Part shown: piece by piece, positions 8,172 to 16,176 of the stretch
Layout: the number at the start of each line of letters is the position of its first letter
Numbering within the stretch: the stretch's first letter is position 1
NCBI RefSeq assembly: GCF_024055665.1
Contig: NZ_JAMXMC010000020.1
Location: 1 to 33,476 of the forward strand
Direction: 5' to 3'
Length of the DNA: 33,476 bases
Origin: Ideonella oryzae
GTDB lineage: Bacteria > Pseudomonadota > Gammaproteobacteria > Burkholderiales > Burkholderiaceae_C
Position numbers and translations under genes: made by a program
Notes under the pieces: model-generated
What the model was told of the DNA's origin: nothing
What the model saw: the letters and a program-made list of their open reading frames with translations, nothing else
Databases searched by the model: none

Positions 8172-11126
8172 ATGCATTACCCAAAGCCCAGGCAGAGCGC
8201 TGCCTTGACCCATCTCCAACGCTGGGCGACCCTCGGCTCCCTGCTGGCGCTGGCACAGGTGCTGACGGCCTGCGGCGGTGGTGGCGGCAGCACCCCGTCG
8301 TCAGAGGCCCCGGCCCCTGCACCCGCGCCCGCACCGACACCTGCCCCCGCCCCGTCGACCGACCCGGTGCTGGAGCCCCCGCCCGCGGCGCCTGCGCCCT
8401 CGCTGCCCAGCACGTCCGATCAGCAGCGCCTGCCGTCGCCCCCGGCGCAGCTGCAGCTGCCCGTGGGTGTCGACACGAGCCAACCGGGCATCGCCGTGCG
8501 GCCCCTGACCGCCACCTCGTCGGCCACCGCCAACTCCACCAACACTGCGTCCAAGGCGATGGACGGCGACGGCACGACCCGCTGGGAAAGTGCCTACACC
8601 GACGACGCCTGGATCCAATTCGACTTCGGTGCCAAGACACAGCTCGGCTATATGAAGCTGGTCTGGGAAAACGCATACGGCAAGGAGTATGTGATCGAGG
8701 TTTCCGACGACGGATCGACCTGGTATCAGCTGCGCTACGTCATCGGCGGGCAGGGCGGCACGCAGGAGTTTTTCAATCTCAATGCCAACGTCCGTTATGT
8801 TCGGCTGCAGGGTGTGGCCCGCGGCACGCAATATGGGTATTCGCTGTTCGAGGTGAGTTTCGCCTCCCCGGGCAGCGACAACTCGATCAGCCGGGCGGTC
8901 ACCTCGGCCGCGCCATTTCCACCCAATGGGGGCGCACTGGCGTCCCCCGCCCCTGCGGCCCCGCTGGAAACCACCCAGTTCCAGCTGGCCGATGGCACGC
9001 TGGTGACCCGCTTCGGCTTCGTGGGCCGCTCGCGCCACGGGCGCGAGCGCGGCGAGGACTGGAACGAGATCGGCTTCGGCCCGAACGACACCGTGGACAG
9101 CGCGGGTCGCCCCCAGGACAAGGGGCCCGGCGCCTACCTCAACTTCGTCGCCAACTACTTCAAGAACCGCACCTGGGGCGTGGAGATCATCGACAACAGC
9201 CAGGTGGCTGGCGTCACCGCACCCCGCCTGATCGTCAACCAGTACTACCAGCAGGCGCAAAGAGGCGGCGGGCAGTCCTTCGTCCGCCGCTTCGACGATG
9301 CGCACGTCACTGGCTACGGGTGGATGAGCCCGGGCACGCTGCTGGACAACAGCACCTACACCGCCGGCTTCAACGACATCGCGGCCTGCCCCGTGGTGCC
9401 CAAGCCGCCCGATGGCGCCCTGCTCAAGCCCACCAGCGGCTACAACGGCATCGTGGGGGCCAACGATGGCTGCAGCGTCGTGTTCGACACCTACCCGGGG
9501 CACGCGGACCTGTCGCCCAACGGCGATGGCGTGATGGTGCCCAACGGCAGCACCGTGCCGGCGCGTTCGCTGCGCCAGGGCGATGTCATCGAGTTCACCG
9601 GCTCCTTCTTCTCCACCCGTGCCGCGATGGACGCCATCGGTGACAGCGGCGCCTTTCGCTACTACACCAACGAGCTGACCTACGTCATCGGCGCGGGCCT
9701 GCGGCCCTCGTATGGCGTGCAGCCCCGGCTGATGAATGCGCCCCTGCCGCCCGAGACCCTGCAGGGCGGCCTGGGCTCGGTGTCCTACGACTACGCCGAC
9801 AACGCCACCTTCATGTTCCAGCAGCCGTACAACAACATCGGCATGCAGAACATGCAGCGCTTCGTCGAAGGCCGCCGCTGGGTTCACACCAACATGTGGA
9901 CGGGCGACCACAACGAACCTGGCAACGACCGCAACGAGGCCGCCGTCAAGCTGCAGGGGCCGCGCTTCAACCAGTCCTCCTGCTTCGGCTGCCACATCAA
10001 CAACGGGCGCAGCGCGGCCCCCAGCGTCGTCAACCAACTGCTGGACACCATGGCCGTGCGCACCGCCATGGTCGGCACCGATGGCCAGCAGCGGCCCGAC
10101 CCGGTCTACGGCCTGGCCGTGCAGATGCACGCTCGCTCGGCCGCCACGGGCGCGCTGCAGGATTGGGGCACCGGTGTGCGCGTGGCCGGCTTCGACACCA
10201 GGACCGTCACGCTGGCCGATGGCGCCGTGGTCGAGCTTTCCAAGCCACGGATCGCCTTCGATGGCGTGACGCCCGAGGTGTATTCCCTGCGAAGCGCTCA
10301 GCCGATGATCGGCATGGGCCTGCTCGAGGCCGTGCCCGACGCCGACATCCTGGCCCGGGTCCGCAGCACGCCGGACGCCGACGGCGTGATGGGCCGTGCC
10401 AACTTCGCCTACGACCCCGAGACCGGCGCGGTGCGCCTTGGCCGCTATGGCTGGAAGGCGGCCAAGGTGAGTCTGCGCCATCAGGCGGCCAACGCCTTGC
10501 TGCTCGACATGTCGGTCACCTCGCCCGTCTACCCCAGCCGGTCCTGCCTGACCGATGCCGCCAACTGCCACAGCGGTGCGGCGGCCAACGGCATCCCGGA
10601 GGACGCGCTGACCCTGGCCACCCGCTACCTGGGGCTGCTGGGCGTGCCGGCCCAGCGCAGCCTGAGCAGCGGCTTCCCCAAGGGCGTGACGCCGCTGCCC
10701 TATCTGCAGGTGGATCCCGCCCAGGTGACCCGGGGGGCGCAGCTGTTCGCCCAGGCGCGCTGCACGGCCTGCCACATCAGCGAGATGAAGACCGGCCTGG
10801 GCACCGAGCTGACCGAAGCCCGCAACCAGACCATCAAGCCCTACACCGACCTGCTGCTGCACGACATGGGCAGCGACCTGGCCGACGGCCTGGTGGAGGG
10901 GCAGGCCAGCGGCAACATGTGGCGCACCTCGGCCCTGTGGGGCATCGGCTACAGCCAGCGCGTGGCCGGCAGCACCACCATCGGTTACCTGCACGACGGC
11001 CGCGCCCGCAACCTGACCGAGGCCATCGTCTGGCATGGCGGCGAGGCGGCGGCCAGCCGGCAGCGCTTCGTGGGCTTCTCCAAGGCCGACCGCGACGCCT
11101 TGCTGGCCTTCCTCAACTCTCTGTAA
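8172..11126 (+). CDS. Di-heme oxidoreductase (DHOR/DUF1111-like) lipoprotein with N-terminal discoidin-like domain
   Basis: A protein of 984 residues. A lipoprotein signal ends at the lipobox LTAC (C34), followed by a glycine run and a Pro-Ala linker. Residues about 109-232 resemble a discoidin (F5/8 type C, CBM32-like) jelly roll, with TRWESAYTDDAWIQFDFG and YVIEVSDDGSTWYQLRYV. The large C-terminal part resembles di-heme oxidoreductases of the DUF1111 family. It has two c-type heme motifs, CFGCH (C604, C607, H608) and CTACH (C864, C867, H868), plus GTELTEARNQTIKPYTDLLLHDMG and a DGRARNLTEAI stretch typical of peroxidase-like cytochromes. It should be exported and lipid-anchored, with heme attached in the periplasm. 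ATG 8172 is preferred over the TTG at 8115 because the signal peptide follows it. The gene for a GH128-like hydrolase starts five bases after its stop. Fusion of a carbohydrate-binding-like domain to a di-heme enzyme is unusual. Confidence 0.85.
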   Translation: MHYPKPRQSAALTHLQRWATLGSLLALAQVLTACGGGGGSTPSSEAPAPAPAPAPTPAPAPSTDPVLEPPPAAPAPSLPSTSDQQRLPSPPAQLQLPVGVDTSQPGIAVRPLTATSSATANSTNTASKAMDGDGTTRWESAYTDDAWIQFDFGAKTQLGYMKLVWENAYGKEYVIEVSDDGSTWYQLRYVIGGQGGTQEFFNLNANVRYVRLQGVARGTQYGYSLFEVSFASPGSDNSISRAVTSAAPFPPNGGALASPAPAAPLETTQFQLADGTLVTRFGFVGRSRHGRERGEDWNEIGFGPNDTVDSAGRPQDKGPGAYLNFVANYFKNRTWGVEIIDNSQVAGVTAPRLIVNQYYQQAQRGGGQSFVRRFDDAHVTGYGWMSPGTLLDNSTYTAGFNDIAACPVVPKPPDGALLKPTSGYNGIVGANDGCSVVFDTYPGHADLSPNGDGVMVPNGSTVPARSLRQGDVIEFTGSFFSTRAAMDAIGDSGAFRYYTNELTYVIGAGLRPSYGVQPRLMNAPLPPETLQGGLGSVSYDYADNATFMFQQPYNNIGMQNMQRFVEGRRWVHTNMWTGDHNEPGNDRNEAAVKLQGPRFNQSSCFGCHINNGRSAAPSVVNQLLDTMAVRTAMVGTDGQQRPDPVYGLAVQMHARSAATGALQDWGTGVRVAGFDTRTVTLADGAVVELSKPRIAFDGVTPEVYSLRSAQPMIGMGLLEAVPDADILARVRSTPDADGVMGRANFAYDPETGAVRLGRYGWKAAKVSLRHQAANALLLDMSVTSPVYPSRSCLTDAANCHSGAAANGIPEDALTLATRYLGLLGVPAQRSLSSGFPKGVTPLPYLQVDPAQVTRGAQLFAQARCTACHISEMKTGLGTELTEARNQTIKPYTDLLLHDMGSDLADGLVEGQASGNMWRTSALWGIGYSQRVAGSTTIGYLHDGRARNLTEAIVWHGGEAAASRQRFVGFSKADRDALLAFLNSL

Positions 11127-11131
11127 AGCCG

Positions 11132-12124
11132 ATGAACCCCGTCACCCGTCCCGCGCCGGCCCCCCGGCAGGCGCAGCGCCGCCAGTTCGTCACCCTGCTG
11201 GCCGCGGGGGCCGCGGGGGCCGTGGGTGCCGCCACGACCGCCTTGACCGCCTGCGGTGGGGGTGGCGGTGGCGCAGCGCCGGTGCCCGCGCCATCACCTT
11301 CGCCGGCCCCCACACCGCCCGCGCCCGCGCCGACTGGTCCGACCCGCAGCGCCAAGCGCGGCATCGCCTATGACCTCAGCGCGGGGGAGGACTACGCCGC
11401 GCTCGCGCCCGGTGCGGGCTGGTGGTACGACTGGGGCCTGCAGCCCAGCGGGGGCGACAGCGCCACCCTGCGCGGTCGCTACGGCATGGAATTCGTCCCG
11501 ATGCTGTGGAACGGGTCGTTCGACGATGCGCAGGTGCTGCAAGCGCTGCGCGACGATCCCGGCATCCGCCACCTGCTGGTGCTCAACGAGCCCAACCTGA
11601 GCGACCAGGCCAACCTCACGCCCGACCAAGCGGCCGCGCTGTGGCCGCGCTTCGAGGCCATTGCCCAGGCGACCGGTGTGCAGATCATCGGGCCGCAGAT
11701 CACCTGGGGCACCCTGGCCGGCTACGCCGATCCGGTCGTCTGGCTGGATGCCTTCTACGCCACCTACCGAGGCGCCAACGCAGGACGCGACCCCCACATC
11801 GACGGCCTGGGCTTCCACTGGTACGACTACGGCCTGGCCGATCAGCTGGACCGCCTGACCAAGTACGGCAAGCCTTTCTGGGTGACCGAGATGGCCAACT
11901 GGCACAGCGGCGACGGCGACGCGCAGATCGATTCCAGCGCCAAGCAGCAGGCGCAGATGAGCGACATGGTGGCCACCTGCGAGGCCCGCGCCGACGTGCT
12001 GCGCTACGCCTGGTTCACCGGTCGGTGGAGCCCCGATCCGCATTTCACCAGCGTGCTGGCCGCTGCCGGCACCCTGACTGAACTGGGGCAGCATTACCTG
12101 TCGCTGCCTTACGCCTCGTCCTGA
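11132..12124 (+). CDS. GH128-like (Asl1 type) glycoside hydrolase, Tat-type lipoprotein
   Basis: A protein of 330 residues. The N-terminus has RRQFVTLLAAG, a twin-arginine-like motif, then a lipobox (LTAC), a glycine run and a Pro-Ala linker very like that of the upstream gene. The catalytic domain from about residue 70 resembles the glyco_hydro_cc/GH128 family of beta-1,3-glucanases. It contains KRGIAYDLS, FVPMLWNGSF, LVLNEPNLSDQ with a probable acid/base at E153, GLGFHWYDY, and WVTEMANWH with a probable nucleophile at E253. It likely cleaves beta-1,3-glucan at the cell surface or in the periplasm. Substrate is inferred from the family. The five-base gap to the di-heme oxidoreductase gene indicates one transcript and a shared role on a polysaccharide. 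Confidence 0.83.
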   Translation: MNPVTRPAPAPRQAQRRQFVTLLAAGAAGAVGAATTALTACGGGGGGAAPVPAPSPSPAPTPPAPAPTGPTRSAKRGIAYDLSAGEDYAALAPGAGWWYDWGLQPSGGDSATLRGRYGMEFVPMLWNGSFDDAQVLQALRDDPGIRHLLVLNEPNLSDQANLTPDQAAALWPRFEAIAQATGVQIIGPQITWGTLAGYADPVVWLDAFYATYRGANAGRDPHIDGLGFHWYDYGLADQLDRLTKYGKPFWVTEMANWHSGDGDAQIDSSAKQQAQMSDMVATCEARADVLRYAWFTGRWSPDPHFTSVLAAAGTLTELGQHYLSLPYASS

Positions 12125-12129
12125 TCGCG

Positions 12130-12147
12130 GCGCCGTTGCCGCGGCGC
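12130..12147 (+). terminator. GC stem-loop after the GH128 gene
   Basis: GCGCCG at 12130-12135 and CGGCGC at 12142-12147 can pair around a six-base loop just after the stop codon. There is no T-run behind it, so a classic intrinsic terminator is doubtful. Confidence 0.3.
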
Positions 12148-12178
12148 ATCGCTGCCCCCCAACCTTGTTGCTCGGACA

Positions 12179-12208
12179 TTGCCTTCACTTGTGATTGGTA
12201 AATAGAAT
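12179..12208 (+). promoter_or_regulatory. Sigma-70-like promoter of the heme/flavin operon
   Basis: TTGCCT (12179-12184) and TAGAAT (12203-12208) form -35 and -10 candidates with an 18-base spacer. They match the consensus at four and five of six positions. Transcription would start near 12215, about 26 bases before the GTG start of the peroxidase gene. The -10 element is overlapped by a Fur-like box. Confidence 0.5.
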
Positions 12209-12221
12209 GCGAACCATTCTT
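12203..12221. promoter_or_regulatory. Fur-like box over the -10 region
   Basis: By eye, the 19-mer at 12203-12221 agrees with the classical Fur consensus at 12 of 19 positions. Its core is AATGCGAACCATTC, with a GAATG/CATTC dyad. It covers the -10 element and the expected transcription start, the usual position for iron-dependent repression. The downstream operon would then be expressed under iron limitation. Confidence 0.6.
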
Positions 12222-12240
12222 ATTAATACCCACACCACCA

Positions 12241-13458
12241 GTGAACACCACCGCGCTTGTGACGTCCGGCCTGGCCCTGTGCCTGGCCCTGGCGGGTTGC
12301 GGAGGGGGCTCGGCCAGCACCGCCACCTCCGGCAGCTCCAGCACCACGCTGTCCGCCCAGGCCGAACTGGGCCGGAAGATCTTTGCCGACACCTCGCTGT
12401 CGGCCTCGGGCCAGCAGGCCTGCGCCAGCTGCCACGACCCTGAGAACGGCCACGCGCCGTCCAACGCGCTGGCGGCCCAGATGGGTGGCGCCGACATGAC
12501 GTTGCAGGGCGGGCGCAACTCGCCCTCTATCCGCTACCTGCAGACCAACACGGCCTTCTACTTCGCGGCCGATGGCACGCCCACCGGCGGCTTCTTCTGG
12601 GACGGCCGCGCCGCCTCGCTGAAGGACCAGGCCAAGGGCCCTTTCCTGAACCCGGTGGAGATGGCCAACACCAGCGTGACCGAGGTGGTGGCCAAGCTGG
12701 CCGCCGCGTCCTACGCGGCGGAGTTCAAGACCGTCTTCGGCGCGGACATCCTCACCCGCCCGGCCGACGCCTTCGACCGCATGGCCCAGGCGCTGCAGCA
12801 GTACCAGCTGGAGGACAGCGAGTTCCACGCCTACACCAGCAAGTACGACGCCTTCCTGCGCGGGCAGACCACGCTGACCGAGCAGGAGACCCGCGGCCTG
12901 GCCCTGTTCAACAGCGCCACCAAGGGCAACTGCGCGGGCTGCCATCCGTCCTCGCAGTCGCCCAACGGCGCCCTGCCGCTGTTCACCGACTTCACCTACG
13001 ACGTGCTGGGCGTGCCCCGCAACACCGAGCTGGGCCAGAACGCCGACGCCAGCTACTTCGACCTGGGCCTGTGCGCCCGCTCGACCGGCGACCTGACGGC
13101 CCGCACCGACCTGTGCGGCGCCTTCAAGGTGCCCAGCCTGCGCAACGTGGCGCTGCGCAAGGCCTTCTTCCACAACGGCTACTTCAAGACGCTCAAGGAC
13201 GCGATCACCTTCTACGTCCAGCGCGACACCAACCCCGAGAAGTTCTACCCCGTGGGCAGCGACGGCACGGTGCAGAAGTTCAACGACCTGCCCGCGGCCT
13301 ACCACGCCAACGTCAACACCACCGAGGTGCCCTACAACCGCAAGCCCGGTGACGCCCCGGCCCTGAGCGACAGCGAGATCGAGGACGTCATCGCCTTCCT
13401 CAACACGCTGACGGACGGCTGGAGCAGCACGTCCTCCACGGCCAGCACCTCGCGCTGA
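12241..13458 (+). CDS. Di-heme cytochrome c peroxidase / MauG family lipoprotein
   Basis: A protein of 405 residues from GTG 12241. A lipoprotein signal ends at LAGC, so it should be anchored in the cell envelope. Two c-type heme sites are visible, CASCH (C61, C64, H65) and CAGCH (C231, C234, H235), as in bacterial di-heme peroxidases and MauG. Family motifs include FFWDGRAASLKDQAKGPFLNP, KVPSLRNVALRKAFFHNG and, at the C-terminus, LSDSEIEDVIAFLNTLT. Canonical members reduce hydrogen peroxide or oxidise a partner protein. Which applies here is unknown. No Shine-Dalgarno sequence is visible before the GTG, and the frame is closed by a TAA at 12199, so this start is nearly forced. It is the first gene of a five-gene operon under a Fur-like box. 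Confidence 0.9.
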   Translation: MNTTALVTSGLALCLALAGCGGGSASTATSGSSSTTLSAQAELGRKIFADTSLSASGQQACASCHDPENGHAPSNALAAQMGGADMTLQGGRNSPSIRYLQTNTAFYFAADGTPTGGFFWDGRAASLKDQAKGPFLNPVEMANTSVTEVVAKLAAASYAAEFKTVFGADILTRPADAFDRMAQALQQYQLEDSEFHAYTSKYDAFLRGQTTLTEQETRGLALFNSATKGNCAGCHPSSQSPNGALPLFTDFTYDVLGVPRNTELGQNADASYFDLGLCARSTGDLTARTDLCGAFKVPSLRNVALRKAFFHNGYFKTLKDAITFYVQRDTNPEKFYPVGSDGTVQKFNDLPAAYHANVNTTEVPYNRKPGDAPALSDSEIEDVIAFLNTLTDGWSSTSSTASTSR

Positions 13459-13511
13459 ACGGCCTGTTCCCCCTTCCAAGACAGCAGACACCCAACCCAA
13501 GGACACCCACC

Positions 13512-14834
13512 ATGCACCCGCTGACCCGCTCCGCCCTGGCCCTGGCGGCCGCCCTGGCCGTGGCCGGCCCCGCCGCCGCCCAGGCCGCCACCCCGCAGGA
13601 AGAGGCCCTGGCCCGCAAGGTCGACCAGCTGGCCGCCGAACTGGCCACGCTGAAGGCCCAGCTGGCCGAACTGGCCCAGGCCCGTGCCAGCACCGCCGCG
13701 GCCCCTGCCGCACCGGCCACCGCCGCCGCCCCGACCGCCGCACCCGCGGTGGCGGCCGCGCCCGAAGCCGCCACCGGCGAGCCCGCCACCGTGCTGGGCG
13801 GCTACGCCGAGCTGACCTACAACCGGCCCCAGCACGCGGGCCAGGACACCACCGCCGACGTCGCCCGCTTCGTGCTGGCCTACCAGCACCGCTTCGACGA
13901 GAAGACCAAGGTGGTGACCGAGCTGGAGGTGGAGCACACGGTGAGTTCGGCCGATGACCCGGGCGAGGTGGAGGTGGAGCAGGCCTTCGTCGAGCACCAG
14001 TTCCTGCCCAACTGGGCCGCCCGCGGCGGTCTGTTCCTGATGCCCGTGGGCCTGCTCAACGAGAACCACGAGCCCAACGCCTACTACGGCGTCATGCGCA
14101 ACTTCGTCGAGACCGCCATCATCCCCACCACCTGGCGTGAAGGCGGCCTGCAACTGGCTGGCACGCTGGACGACGGCTGGACCGTGCAGGCCGGCGTCAC
14201 CACCGGCTTCGACCTGAGCAAGTGGGACGCCACCGCCGAATCCGAAGGGCAGGAATCCCCGCTGGGCTCCATCCACCAGGAGCTGGCGCTGGCCAAGGCG
14301 CGCGACCTGTCCGTCTTCGGCGCCGTCAACTGGCGCGGCATCCCCGGCCTGCAGCTGGGTGGCTCGGTCTTCACCGGCAACGCCAGCCAGGGCCAGACCA
14401 CGCAGAACGTCAGCGGCCGCGTCACCCTGTGGGACCTGCACGCCCGCTGGACGCCCGGCGCCTGGGACCTGTCGGCCCTGTACAGCCGCGGCACCATCAG
14501 CAACACCGCGCGCCTGAACAGCACCCTGCTGGGCAGCGCCGTGCTCATCCCCGAGCGCTTCGACGGCTGGTACACCCAGGCCGCCTACCACCTGTGGCAA
14601 TCGGGCAGCTACGCGCTGGCGCCCTTCGCCCGCTACGAGCAGTACAACACCGGCCGCAGCTACGCCAACCTGGGCGCGGGCGTGACCCCGGCCGGTCTCA
14701 AGACCGAGAAGGTCTGGACCGTGGGCGCCAACTTCCAGCTCACGCCGGGCGTGGTCGTCAAGGCCGACCTGCAGCGCTTCGACGAGAACAGCAACGCCAA
14801 CCGGCTGGACCTGGGCCTGGGCTGGAGCTTCTGA
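13512..14834 (+). CDS. Porin-like outer-membrane beta-barrel protein
   Basis: A protein of 440 residues from ATG 13512, with AAGGA ahead of the start. A signal peptide ends near AAAQA. Residues about 30-56 form a short heptad coiled coil (EEALARKVDQLAAELATLKA) followed by an Ala-Pro linker. The remainder alternates polar and aromatic residues and ends in GLGWSF with a C-terminal phenylalanine, the usual signal for barrel insertion. Stretches such as GGLFLMPVGLLNENHEP resemble OprP/OprO-type or general porin-superfamily proteins that are often left unnamed. The substrate is unknown. It ends in TGATG, overlapping the next gene by one base, which ties it to the flavin genes and suggests import of the substrate handled by them, possibly iron. 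Confidence 0.8.
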   Translation: MHPLTRSALALAAALAVAGPAAAQAATPQEEALARKVDQLAAELATLKAQLAELAQARASTAAAPAAPATAAAPTAAPAVAAAPEAATGEPATVLGGYAELTYNRPQHAGQDTTADVARFVLAYQHRFDEKTKVVTELEVEHTVSSADDPGEVEVEQAFVEHQFLPNWAARGGLFLMPVGLLNENHEPNAYYGVMRNFVETAIIPTTWREGGLQLAGTLDDGWTVQAGVTTGFDLSKWDATAESEGQESPLGSIHQELALAKARDLSVFGAVNWRGIPGLQLGGSVFTGNASQGQTTQNVSGRVTLWDLHARWTPGAWDLSALYSRGTISNTARLNSTLLGSAVLIPERFDGWYTQAAYHLWQSGSYALAPFARYEQYNTGRSYANLGAGVTPAGLKTEKVWTVGANFQLTPGVVVKADLQRFDENSNANRLDLGLGWSF

Positions 14835-15379
14835 TGCGCTTCTGGGTCACAGCCGCCGCCATGGCCAGCGCATCTCCCGCCGCCTTCGCGGTGGACTACC
14901 TCAGCGCGGACCAGGCCGCGCAGCTCATCTTCCCCGAGGCCGACCACTGGGACAGCAGCACGCTGGCGCTGGACGCGGCCCAGCTGCAGGCCCTGGACGC
15001 CGCCGGCGCCAAGGGCCGCTCCGCGCGCTGGGAGCTGCGCACGGCCCGCAAGGCCGGCGCGCTGCTGGGCTGGGTGCTGCTGGACAACGTGGTGGGCAAG
15101 TACGAGCTCATCAGCTACGCCGTGGGCCTGGACCGCGAGGGCGCCATCCGCGGGGTGGAGATCCTGTCCTACCGCGAAAGCCATGGCAGCGAGATCCGCC
15201 TGCCGGCCTGGCGCAAGCAGTTCGTCGGCAAGAACGCCAGCGCCCCGCTGCGCGTGGGCAGCGACATCGCCAACATCAGCGGCGCCACCCTCAGCTGCAG
15301 CCATGTGACCGACGGCATCCGCCGCATCGTGCAGGCGGTGGACGTGGCCCGGCGCGGGCAACCCGCATGGGCCCGCTGA
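14834..15379 (+). CDS. Exported FMN-binding-domain protein, predicted flavinylated
   Basis: A protein of 181 residues with a short signal peptide (cleavage near AAFA-VDY), so periplasmic. The FMN-binding domain carries SGATLS at 149-154. T152 is the predicted attachment site of a phosphodiester-linked FMN, as in NqrC/RnfG-type domains. Conserved surroundings include LLDNVVGKYELISYAVGLDREG and GVEILSYRESHGSEI. The gene starts inside the porin stop (TGATG) and overlaps the ApbE gene by 13 bases. The immediate ApbE neighbour strongly supports covalent flavinylation. It would shuttle electrons between the membrane protein and a periplasmic acceptor such as the di-heme peroxidase or an iron species; the acceptor is inference. 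Confidence 0.88.
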   Translation: MRFWVTAAAMASASPAAFAVDYLSADQAAQLIFPEADHWDSSTLALDAAQLQALDAAGAKGRSARWELRTARKAGALLGWVLLDNVVGKYELISYAVGLDREGAIRGVEILSYRESHGSEIRLPAWRKQFVGKNASAPLRVGSDIANISGATLSCSHVTDGIRRIVQAVDVARRGQPAWAR

Positions 15380-16176
15380 ACGCCCCGCCGGCCGGCGGCT
15401 GGGTACGCCGCGCCCGGCCGCTGCTGGGCACGCTGGTGGAGGTGGGCCTGCCCCTGGCCGCGCCCGCGGGGGGCGCCACGCACGAGGCCGCCTTCGCGGC
15501 GGTCTGGGCCCTGCTGCAGGACATCCAGGCCCAGCTCTCCATCTTCGACCCCGGCAGCGATCTGTCGCGCCTGCATGCCGCGCCGCCGGGCACCCGCCTG
15601 AGCGTGCGCTCCCACACCGCGCGCGTGCTGACGGCTGCCCGCCACTGGGCCAGCCTGAGCGACGGCGCCTTCGACCTGGCCCAGGGCAGCGGCCCCTGGC
15701 ACTGGGACGGCACCCGGCTGTGGCGCGAGCACCCCCACACCCGCCTGGACGCGGGCGGCCTGGCCAAGGGCGACGCCATTGACCAGGCCGTGGCCCGGCT
15801 GCAGGCCCAGGGCTGGCCGGCCGGCTGGGTGAACGCGGGCGGCGACCTGCGCGTCTTCGGCCCGCTGCGCCTGCCGCTGGTGCTGCGCGACGAAGCCCAG
15901 GGCGGCACCCGCGCCTGGGGCTGGCTGGAAGACGGCGCCGCCGCCACCAGCCATTTCGGTCCCGGCGCACGCAGCCGACTGCACAGCCCCGCAGGCGGTG
16001 CGCCCATTCACACCCACCTGAGCGTGCTGGCCCCCACCGCCCTGGCGGCCGACGCGCTGACCAAGGTGCTGGCCCAGCAGCCTGAGTTGCCGACCGCCTG
16101 GCTGGCCGGCCTGGGCGCGCACGCCGTCTTCCATGACGCCACGGCGCCACAACCCCTGGCGGAGGTCGCGCCATGA
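15367..16176 (+). CDS. apbE: FAD:protein FMN transferase (ApbE family)
   Basis: A protein of 269 residues that would transfer FMN from FAD to the threonine of the SGAT motif in the preceding gene product. Motifs: RPLLGTLVEV at the N-terminus, LDAGGLAKGDAIDQA (127-141), VNAGGDLRVFG (155-165), and LSVLAPTALAADALTK with D229 as the probable Mg-binding aspartate. It is shorter than the usual 320-350 residues, and no signal peptide is seen at this start. No alternative upstream start was found in the codons checked. The target appears to be exported, so flavin transfer either occurs before export or this enzyme leaves by an unrecognised route. It overlaps the FMN-binding gene by 13 bases and the next gene by four bases. 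Confidence 0.9.
   Translation: MGPLNAPPAGGWVRRARPLLGTLVEVGLPLAAPAGGATHEAAFAAVWALLQDIQAQLSIFDPGSDLSRLHAAPPGTRLSVRSHTARVLTAARHWASLSDGAFDLAQGSGPWHWDGTRLWREHPHTRLDAGGLAKGDAIDQAVARLQAQGWPAGWVNAGGDLRVFGPLRLPLVLRDEAQGGTRAWGWLEDGAAATSHFGPGARSRLHSPAGGAPIHTHLSVLAPTALAADALTKVLAQQPELPTAWLAGLGAHAVFHDATAPQPLAEVAP

Noticed and set aside
8301-11036. 911-codon open frame opposite the di-heme oxidoreductase gene
   Set aside because: It is an antisense shadow; the sense frame carries a lipobox, two heme motifs and family segments.
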